DNA of 64,000 nucleotides from Bretschneidera sinensis (taxonomy: Eukaryota; Streptophyta; Magnoliopsida; Brassicales; Akaniaceae). The DNA is taken from the NCBI GenBank assembly GCA_023935145.1, contig CM043698.1:22019501-22083500 (forward strand), in the 5' to 3' direction. The translations under genes and the position numbers were made by a program. The notes beneath the pieces are model-generated. The model had not been told where the DNA came from. It was given only the letters and a program-made list of their open reading frames with translations, and did not search any database. The stretch's first letter is position 1; each line of letters opens with the position of its first letter. Below, piece after piece: positions 34,380-45,000 of the stretch.

Positions 34380-37300
34380 ATGCCACCGAGAAGACGAACC
34401 CGAAAGGTCTCAATTCGGCGGCGTTTCACGTGTTCCCTCCAACTCCTTTGTTTTTCCCCCTTTCATTTTCCTACTCTTTCTCACTTATTTTCCTTTTGTT
34501 TCACGAGATATTCTCAGGTGGGTCTGAAACGGATTGATGCTGCCCTTGACGCCCTCCGCCCCATGGGCTTCCCCGATAATTTGGTTCGTAAAACTGTCAG
34601 GGAACTCCTCAAGGTGACTCCTTTATGTTCATAAATACATATAGGCTTATGTACCTGTGAGTGTCTTTTAATCTCCTTTGTTTTTGTTTGCTGAGAAAAT
34701 GTATGAAAGTAAATATAAGTTTTGATTTTTAATTTAAAACTTAGCTTTTTTAATATAGACCACGATCCTCTATTTAAGAATTGAATTGAAATGAGGGTGA
34801 AGTTCATAATTCAATGCCGCCTTGAAAATTTTAAATTTAAATATTCTCTCATTCTCATATTACATTTCAATTTTCAAATGAAAAGGGAGAGAATATCTTT
34901 TTAACATGGACCTGAAAAATAATATTTTAGTTGATGGGTTAAAAACTCTGTTTGCTAGATTTTTTTTCATAAAGATGGAAAAGGTTTTTAGGTTTCTTAT
35001 AAACCCTCAATCTGTCAAATTTTTTTTAACACTCCAAATTAAAGTTTGCATATTTTCATAAAATGAAGTTTGTTTACCCTTGGGTAAAAGTGATCAACCC
35101 CTCCTTTAAAAAGCCTTACCTTCCTTTCCCTTTGAACTCCCAAACATAGTGGAAGGGTATTTGTTGTTTGTGGATTTTAAGAGGAAACAGAACGTAAATA
35201 TTGTGAATTTTCTGTTCTCTTTATTGTACATTGGGATTCTAGATAATCAAACAGAGATATATATGTACTCATAGGAGATATGTACTCATTTTAGTGGCTT
35301 CATTCTTGCTCTGTTTCAAAGACTTATGGTGGAGATGAAGGGTGGACTTTTATTGAAGAAGCTTCTTATAGGGTACTGATAGATACGATAATTGAAGGAT
35401 ACGAGAAATCTGAGCAGGAAAATGCTGAACGGAAATCCTCTATGGAGAACTGTTCGCCAAAGGTAAGTTTTGTTGTTATTTCTAAGTTTTGTTTAAATAT
35501 GTATTGATGTTTGTTTTCGTGCTTGGTTTGGTTGCTGAACCAGTTAGCAATCAAAATGAAAGGAAATTTAGCTCTTGTGCTCAGCGTTCTGTTTGGGCCA
35601 TAATGTAGGAAAAGGAAGCAAAGAAATCTGCCATTAGATTGATTGTTTCCACTCCTTTGCTTTTCGTCCTTTTTTGAGAAGCATCTTCTCTCGTGTTCAC
35701 CTCTAGAATGAAAAATCTGAACTAGAAACACATAAAGGATGAAAAAGGAAAACAATTATAGGGTTATGGTGTTCTGTCACGCTAACATACTTTCAAGATC
35801 AATGATGGTAGGAGAAATTGTGTTATAGTGGAGATTGTGGTTAGGTTCAACAGAGCCTTAATAAAATTATCAAATCTCAAGAGCACTTTATGAAGTGAGC
35901 TGGGACTTTGGGTAAGCGTTGCACGACTAGTAGAAGAACTCCTTTTGAGAAATTATATTAGCATTACTCACAAACTTACAAGAGGCAAGGGTAATCGAAT
36001 CTCATGAGCTACATTCTTGCTATTGTGGGAGGCAGTTCTGTATAAATTGCCCCTCTCTCCAGGATGCTAAGAAGAGAGAGCATCTTAAACCTGTTGTATA
36101 GAGCAGAAAAATTGTTAATTATGAAGGCATTGCCTTTACTATGAAAGCTGTTCAATTTTATCTCACTTGTGAGTGTTATTGTGCCTTTTTCTAATTAGTG
36201 ATTAGCCACAAAACTTTACATGGAAATGACTGGAACGAAGTTAAGTTGGACTTTGGTATCAAGTTCAACACAATGGATATCTCCACTTTTTTTCCCAGTT
36301 CAAAATTTTTGCCTGAGTTAACTTCTGGTAATGCTACTTCCTTTCTTAAATTTGGCATACAAAAATTTTAAATTGTGTGAGGTTTGTGTCATAGATGTGA
36401 ATTCTTTTGGCTATTGTTTCTTTTTTACGCTTCTTATGTCTTTTCTTGATTATATACCAAACTGTGCATACAAAAAGGATGGAAATTTTTTAATTACAAG
36501 AATCTCCACAATAAGTACTGAATAGTCTTATGTCATGTGTTACTTGAAGTATTTATGTTCTATACATCATATAGACTTTGTTTCCAATTGAGGTATAAGA
36601 TAAGCATTTCTACTAGTTAGTTTTGTTCCCATCCCATAAGTATTTGGTTTGTATGTCACCAATGCATAGACTCTTCTTGAAGTTGACATGGAGCAATTGC
36701 CTTTTATATATCCGAAATGTTCACTATTTATTATATTTAATCAACTCATGCATATATAAAATATACTTATTTTACATCACTAAATTGTATGCCTACTTAC
36801 CAAGTAAACTACAAAGTTCTGAAGCATCCGGTGACAAAATATGTATTATATTGATATCCAATGATTGGTTCTCTACTCATTGATATGCAGAGTAGACATA
36901 GGTATTATGGCTACAATATTATTTTGAGGCTCATTATTTTGTCTAACAGTAAAATGTGGTTATAACTTAGTTTATGTCAAGAAATTAACCCTAAATTTTT
37001 TTATGAGTTGAGGAGTTTGGTGATTTGGTTGGTCAAATACATGGCATGCGTTTTTTTTTTTGCTAGTAACAGATGCTTGTAGCTTACCAGTAAAAAAAAC
37101 AGATGCTTGTAGCTCTGTACTGGCTTCAATTTAGCTTTAAAATATATGAAGCCATTGTGTTAACTCTATACTTATTTTACATCACTAAAGTGTATGCCTA
37201 CTTACCAAGTAAACTACAAAGTTCTGAAGCATGCGGTGACAAAATTTGTATCATTGCTATAGTCATTGATATCCAATGATTGGTGCTCTACTCATTGATA

Positions 37301-38591
37301 TGCAATTATATGCAGAGTAGACATAGGTATTATGGCTACAATATTATTTTGGGGCTCATTATTTGGTCTATTTTCTCAAACAGTACAATGTGGTTATAAC
37401 TTAGTTTATGTCAAGAAAGAAACCCTAAAAAAAATTTATGGGTTGAGGAGTTTGATGATTTGGTTGGTTAAATACGCGGCATGCTTTTTTTTTGCTAGTA
37501 ACAGATGCTTGTAGCCCTGGACTGGCTTCAATTTAGCTTTAAAAGATATGAAGTTCTGCATATCCATGAAATTTCATTGTGTTAACTCTATTATGGCTAT
37601 TCCATCCATACCATGGTAGCAAACATTTAGAAGTACGTGTTCCTTATATGATAAATTATGAAGGTGTTGTTTTCGTTGTAGTTCGACACATATACTGACT
37701 CCATTTTCTATATTTCTTTTGCCTCCTCATCCTTTAATTTTGTATTGAAAGTTTATTGAAAGGTGTAGTGAACTAGTAAATATCGGATAAGATGTGCATC
37801 AAGAATTGAAGATTATATGGTTCATGCTCTATGCTAAGCAATAATATACCTTTTTTTCATTTTTAAATGTTGTGTTGGATGACCTACAAGAGGAAATGAG
37901 AGATCTGGTGTTTGATCAACCTTCATTCTGTAGACATTTGCAGAATGATGTAAATTTTTGTAAAATGTCGTGAGGTTCAACAATTCTTCCATCGGATCCA
38001 GAGAAGTGGTTGCATGACCTTTTTGTTTCTATTATGCCTTTGAATTCTCACGTAACGAGTTTGCAGTTAAAATTTTGTTGAGCATAATCTTTCTCTGAAT
38101 AGAACTTGTAATCCAATGATTATATAGTAATTCCTTATTTCTTGAAGGATGAAGTGATGGAAGATGAGCCTGGAGTACAAGTTCGCTCCTCACCAGATCA
38201 TTCTATGCATGTTGAATCACCGCAGAGTCACTTTTCTTCACCAAAAGATATCAAGACATGCTCTTTGAATGATGATGATTCATTTCGAGATAAGTTTGGA
38301 GCACAAGTCCACTCCCCACAGGTGCACTCTGCACAAGTCAGTTCTCCACACATCAACCCCCAGCCTGTAATGGACATTATCCCATTCTCTACGAAGGATG
38401 ACAGCTCACAAGGCAAGCTTGGAAGAATTCAGCTCCACTCTCCACAGATTTCCTCTTCAGCAACCTGCTCACCACACATGTTCTCCCCACCACCAGTGGA
38501 GTATTATCCAGTTCGGAGGCGTAAACCTTGTTATGGGTGGATCAGCAGTGATGATGAGGAAGATCTTGTGCACTTGACACCAGCCAAATAA
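34380..38591 (+). CDS. WIYLD-domain protein A (tandem paralogue 1)
   Basis: Exons 34380-34406, 34518-34613, 35322-35462 and 38148-38591 join in phase to give about 235 residues. The order is a basic N-terminus (MPPRRRTRK), then a WIYLD domain of about 60 residues (RIDAALDALRPMGFPDNLVR, VRELLK, GWTFIEEASYRVLIDTIIE), then a Ser/Pro/His-rich linker with about nine Ser-Pro pairs, then a C-terminal tail CYGWISSDDEEDLVHL. WIYLD is the N-terminal domain of SUVR1/2/4 histone methyltransferases and binds ubiquitin in SUVR4. No SET domain follows here, so a methyltransferase role is not expected. A chromatin or ubiquitin-reader role is inference. I chose the 34380 start because paralogue B begins with the same MPPR exon; an upstream in-frame ATG at 34305 is not shared. 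Intron 3 (2.7 kb) contains a tandem duplication. Confidence 0.85.
36763..37591. repeat. Tandem duplication inside intron 3 of WIYLD gene A
   Basis: The text at 36763-37167 ('atacttattttacatcac' to 'cattgtgttaactctat') recurs directly at 37168-37591. Both copies have 'gaagcat.cggtgacaaaat' and 'gtagacataggtattatggc'. By eye divergence is low, and the junction carries a shared 'gttaactctat' microhomology. Confidence 0.9.
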
Positions 38592-39556
38592 GGAAAAAAT
38601 AGGAGATACAAGACTTTCTGGGTGACTTTGCTAACTCCTCACCCATTTGGAGTAACTTTTCATCAAGATGATATTTTAGATACTATGGAATCTTTGTATG
38701 AAATTTTGAATTAATTATCTGATTGTAAATACTAGTTTGATGCTTCTATAGATGTTCAACTCTTAATAAAGTCAGTAAGGGCCTACTATCATACTAGATT
38801 CCAATCTCTAACTGAGATTTCGTTTTCTACTATTCTGGCAATGTAATATATATCACTATATCATCAAACTGGTCTTTTATGCGTTGTACAATATCAAAAT
38901 GAAGATGAAACTCTCTTCAAAGGCACAAAATTCTGATTTTAACTTTAAATAATTTAATGTGAGAAATCAATGTATGTTGGTAGACATATGAATGGATGGA
39001 TTATAAAATTTTTACTGTAAAACATGTAATATATTGTTTTTATATACAAATTTAAATTCATTAAGTTTTAAGATTTAATTAAAATAATTTTATAACTAAA
39101 ATTTATATATATTACATGTTTTATAATATAATTTTTATAACAAATGAGTTAATACCGACACGAAACCTAAAACCCCTTTTAGTAAGTGTGAGTTCTGAGC
39201 TTTTAACGCGTAGAACTTATAAAAGGATAAAAGGGATCAGCGTAAGTAATGAGCTTTTAGGCCTCTATGAATTACGGTTTCTTCTTTAAAATATGCAAAG
39301 TTTTCATCTATTTCTCAAATACTCGTCAACGACAAATCAAAATCCCGTGCGTTACACTTTTGACTAATGTGATGCTGCCACGTATATAACTGATGAAACA
39401 CCGATGACTGATGAGGACCATGGTTTCCTTGTTATGCCCTTAGTCTATTCAGCTCCCACTGATTCTTTTTTTGTTCTTCTTTCTAATAAAGAGAAACGCA
39501 AAGTTCGTCTGAGTTGCGTTTAGTCTCTATTTCGTTTCAGAGTCACGGGAGAGAGA
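38592..39556. other. Spacer between the two WIYLD genes
   Basis: The 965-bp spacer holds the 3' UTR of gene A and the promoter and leader of gene B. No element was recognised. CT-rich sequence near 39470-39530 is leader-like. Confidence 0.45.
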
Positions 39557-41911
39557 ATGCCACCAAGAGGACGCCCAAGGAAGGTGACCCATTTCACATT
39601 TCATGCTCATTTACTCGTACTTTCTCACTCTTCGAATGGACCATTGTCGACTCTCACACTTACTTGAACCATTTTCTCACATTTTCTTCTTCGGACCCTT
39701 TTCCCATAGTTTCCTGTTTTGTTTCATCGAACTTTCCCATTTATCTTTATTGCGCCCCACTTTACGCGATTCTCATTTTGTTGAGGTTTTCTTTTTCTCT
39801 CATTTTGTCTTTTGACTTTCATTATTTGTATCGATTTTGCAGAGGGGTATGAGGAGAATGGACGCAGCCCTAGATGCAATGCGGGCTTTTGGATTTCCAG
39901 AGAATTTGATTGTCAAAACGATTAAAGAACTCTTGAACGTGGGTTTGTTGTTCAGTTCATAGTGCTTTGAATGCAAAAAAATGTGTTTTTTTTAGCTGTT
40001 TAGAGGAAAGAAAATTTTGGTTTGTTATTCCAGGTGTATGGTGAAGATGGGTGGCCTTTCATTGAAGAGGGTTCATACAAGGTCCTACTTGACACCATTC
40101 TTGAAGAAGTGGAGAAAGAGGAAGAAAAGAAGGTTTGCCTTTTTCTCTTTTAATGTTATTTTTTACAAGTATCATTTTATTTTATTTTTTATAAGTATCT
40201 TCTAATTTTTTTTAATAATTATCTTTTAATGTTATTTGCTTTATTTGTCTCCATTTTTATGTCTTGTGCTATGTTTGGTGTTATTTTAGGCTCAGAAAAG
40301 CGTATATAAATATTGCCTTTTTGTTAATTCCTTAGTTTTGGTGTTCTTATTGGTTGGGGGTTTTCATGGTTACCAATGTGCGCATCACATTTTTAATTGA
40401 ATTGCTACAATTTTTATCCGGAATTTTGTCCTAATACTCAATCTTATACAACACATGTGAGAGCTCAAATGTGTTGCACATGCAATTTAAGAGCCTCCTT
40501 ACAAAAAGACTAATATGTCTCTTACTTAACAATTTTGATTTTTTTCTTTCTTATTTTTTCATTTGTTTCCCAAGAAAACCTCTTTTTGACCTTAAAGAGC
40601 ATGTGCAAAGTATGCCAGGTTTTACATCTGCGGTAAAATTTCACTGCATTTTAGACTATAGAGTGCTATTGGGTATTAAGCTTAAGTGTGGGATGGACAT
40701 TGTAGCAATGAATAGTGTGGGGTGGACTAATAGTACATGATGCATGTATAATCAAACCCCTATTGGTTGAACTAAATATAGTTTGCTTAACTGAGGGATT
40801 CTACTTTTCAGAAAGCAAAAACACAATAAGATTTAATGTAAGGCTCAACTTATTTGCCTTAATTTCCTTATAGCAACCAATGGGGGATAAAATGTCTAGG
40901 TGACTAGTTGATGCAGCGTTGGAAGAAAAGGGAAAGAACTTGGCAATCAAATTGGGGATTGCAGTATTTGCACTGGCCTCACAAATTTTGATTGCCTAGA
41001 TTGTGGCTATATATGTAGCATGTAGAAGTAGAAGTCTCAACAGGGCCATCCTGGCATGCTGTTGTCATGTTTTGAATGACATTAAAGATGGAAGTAGGTG
41101 CATTACAAGAATGGTTTGGATTAAATCCATAGCCAGATCTTATTTCATCAGATGTACATGTATGGTGCATGTCTTAGTCTTGATTTCCTTAACAAAAATA
41201 TGAAAAAGGAATAACAAAAGAGGCATACTGTAAAAAGTTTAAGCTAGCATTTTTCATCTCTCTGTTGAATATTACTAATAAAAATATCTGAATTTGAGGT
41301 AGACTATAGAGATGATAAATGGGAAACAAACCTTAGTCTCAAGTAGGTGATCATTAACTATAGGAAAAGGCGGCCTTATTCATTCGAGTTTAGTTTGTCT
41401 TCATTTGTTATTGATCATGGTAGAAGGGGTTCCTTACTATCATACTGCAACCATAAATAAAGGTGATTTAATAATTTTGGTAGTTTGATGAGTTTCTATC
41501 TGTTCTCATTCATTTTAGTGTCTAGCAATTCTGTTCCTGAGCCTGAACTTTTCTTTTAATTCATATCTGGTTTCCATCTACAAATTTACTTGGTGGAGGA
41601 TTTGCATCATGGTCTCTATCTTTCTTTCTTTTTTTTCTTTTCCTTTTAAAAATTGGTAGTGATTTGAGGAATTTAGGGACTTTTGAGGAGTTGTAAGTGT
41701 TTTCCTTCAATATGGTGTCAGCGACATCTAATCTTTTTTTTGATAAGTAGAAGTTTAATACAATTGGGCACCAAGGGGTGCCAACCCATCTAGAACTTTT
41801 AGATACAAGACGTTGAGAGTCCTAATTAGGTTTCCTATTATGTGTCCTAGTAAGTTTTTTAGTCTTACTTAAGTTATGTCTCTTAGTTCTATTAGGTTTG
41901 ATATTCATAAA

Positions 41912-41952
<41 letters not shown>

Positions 41953-42040
41953 TGTTGAATTGTTTTCAGATCATCATCAACAACAATACATAGAATTCTT
42001 TTCAATTCTTCTTGTTAATATGGTATCAGAGCTCATGGTT

Positions 42041-42075
<35 letters not shown>

Positions 42076-45000
42076 AGAATATGTTTTTTTAGTTTATGTT
42101 TTGTTTTTTTTACCGACAATTTTTCGGCGTTTCTCTATTGTGCCTTTTTTCCAGCAGGTTGTTTTTTTGTTTTTTGCATCCGATGGGATTCTGTTTATGT
42201 TTTTTGTTTCTGTTGAAAAAAAAGCAAAGCAAAGCAAAGGCGGAATAAAAAAAATATTCGTTATGTGCTCGTGTTTCCTTTTCCAAAAGAAGAAAGAAGA
42301 GTTCAAGAAGAAGAAAAAAGAAGAGTTCTTGCCCGTTACTGAAGAAGAGTTCCCCACCCCGATGTTGATGTTGTTGACCTATGCATGTTGATGTTGTTAA
42401 CTGGGTCCAACCTGTGTTGATGTTGTATCCTCTTGACTCATTGATTGCAGCTCATTAAAGTCAAAGTCAACATTAGTAAAAAAAACAATACGAAAAAAGT
42501 CAAAGTCTTGTTGATCCAGTGTTCTTGGATCTTGGATCTTGTCTCTTAGGTGGTGCCGAGGTGGTGACCTAACTGTTTGTCATAAGTGTGGAGCCCCAAC
42601 TTGTTTTCATGGGTTATTGTAACTTGTGGGTTTGAGTTTATTTGTTTCAGATTGGATTAGGTTTGTTATTGATATGGGTTTCTTTGTAACAAGTTGGCGT
42701 ATGGGTATGCTCTAACTTGAGGGGGAATGTTGAGAGTTCTAATTAAGTTTCCTATTATGTGTCCTAGTAAGTTTTTTAGTCTTACTTAGTTTATGTCTCC
42801 TAGTCTTATTGGTTTGATATTCAAAAGTATTTATATAGGATTGTTGAATTATATTCAAATCATTAACAATAATACATAGAATTCTTTTCCAAACTTCTTG
42901 TTAACACAAGACAAAAATTCAACAAAATTTATATGCTCAATCTGTTGTATGATAGATAAGTAAAAAGAGAAGCAGATTGAGAAAGGGGAGAAACCAATCC
43001 CAGGTAGGCGGAAGAAGGGGTATTCTACTCAAACAACAAAGAATTAGGGATATTAGATAAAAAGAAAATAGATCAGACAAAAGATAGACAGACAAAAAGG
43101 AGAACAGACCAAGAAGAATAAAGAATAGAAAAACAAGACATAACAAAACTAGTAGTTTATTTCATAATCCAGTCTGAATTAAAAGCCTAAAATGAGTGCT
43201 CATAAATAAGCACTAATCCTAAATACAATAGGAAACTAAACATAATAGGAATCCCTCAAATACCCTAAGATCCTATAAAATATGAGAATATTCCTTATCT
43301 CATTTTGCATCATTCTACCCCACTTGCAAAAAACTCGACCAAAAGTTTTGAAGTGATTAAGGATCAAAACTCGCGATTGCTAGAGTGGACTTGTAAAGAT
43401 TGGAAATTGTTTGAATGTTGTGTCTGCAATGTAATTGGGAACACGAATGATATCACGAATGATATCAAAGGAGCTTCAACCCAAAGCGGTAAAATAAACT
43501 CGATGGAAGGAATGTTAAGCAAACATATATCGGCATCCACGCTTTGGCAATGGTGATTTTCAGTGTGAAGGGTTTTAAGAGAAGGATCCAGTACATCGTG
43601 AGATTTGAATCCTTTTGCAATGACTGGAGCCTACTCTTCAAAGTGTTTTTGGAGTGGAGAAACGACTTCATACTTAGCGTCGTTATGACATGAACCTCGA
43701 TGGATAGAAGTTTTGGCGAAAGCTGCGTCCACTAATTGTGTTGTTTGTGCAAGAAGTTATTGCATCTCGAGGATTTGAGTTTCAAAGTTGGAATACTCGA
43801 TCTCCAACTGGCAACAGTTGTCATAAGTGCAACGACCATTAAGCTCGGTTTCAGCCCAGACAACATTTGAGGCAAGCTCTGTTGCACAAGAGTTTGAAAA
43901 TCCACTGAACTTGGGAAAAAAACTAATTTTTTCGATATGATCAAACGGACCAAAAACCTGATAGAGCACATTTTCTGTAATTGGATACAGTACATGATGA
44001 ACCGTAAGTCATAGTTGTCAAATATAGATTCGAAATTTTGTAAGATTTAGTATTAATTCTTAAAATCAATTTAAATTGACATGGAAACATGTAAAACAAA
44101 CAATGTACACTAAAAGTGAAATATTTTAACATATATTGAATGATCGTGTGACCAATTGGAAAAACGTTTGTCTACCATGACCTATTCTAATTAACATATT
44201 ATAGTCACATAATAGTAATTTACTAACAACTAACAACTAATATAGCACAATATAATAAATTAATAAATAATGTAATAAAATAATAAAATAAAATAATAGT
44301 ATTACTATACTTAATACTATTATGGATTGAAATCAAATATATAAATGCTATAGGGACTTGTTTATTTCATCACAAATGAGTCTTAGAATCCTAAATTTCT
44401 AGATTAACTTATGAAAGAGAAAAGCTAGTGAACTATGTTTATTTTAGCTCTAAACATCTTGTTTTAATTCTTTTTTCTATAATTTTTTAAAAAATTTGTA
44501 AGTTTTATTGAATCGTACGAATCGAAGCAAAGCGAAACGAATCGTAGGTTCGACATTGATTCAGGATTAACTTAGATTTGGCATACCGATTCAAATCGTT
44601 TATGTCCTGAATCGAATCGTGATTTGTAAGAATATGATAATTATGACGGTAACTAGAGAAACTCGACTCAACTTACTCATTCCTCACAAGTGACTCCAAT
44701 TTGATGTAAAAAAAACATAAATAAAATAGAAAGAAAAAGGAAACCTATGAGTTTTTTTGTTGTTGTGCTATTTTCTAATTTTTTTATTGCTTTTTTTATT
44801 GTCTTTTTTCCCTCTATTTTTGTTGTACAAAATAGAAAGGTAGCACCTAAACCAGCTCAAATATGACTCAAAAACAGCTTAAATCTGGCTGGAAATCGGC
44901 TAAAAAATGACTGGAAGCAACAGCTCAGTTCAAATCAGTGGCTTGACTCGGATCAGTATATCGACTTACAACAGTGGCTCTGCTCGGAATAGTGGATCGA

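Noticed and set aside
39584..39842. Open frame running from exon 1 of WIYLD gene B
   Set aside because: It reads through intron 1; the exon ends at a consensus donor and the next exon restores the WIYLD domain in phase.
42101..42391. Lys- and Phe-rich open frames on both strands
   Set aside because: They lie in the noncoding internal region of a TRIM and come from poly-A, poly-T and GAA repeats.
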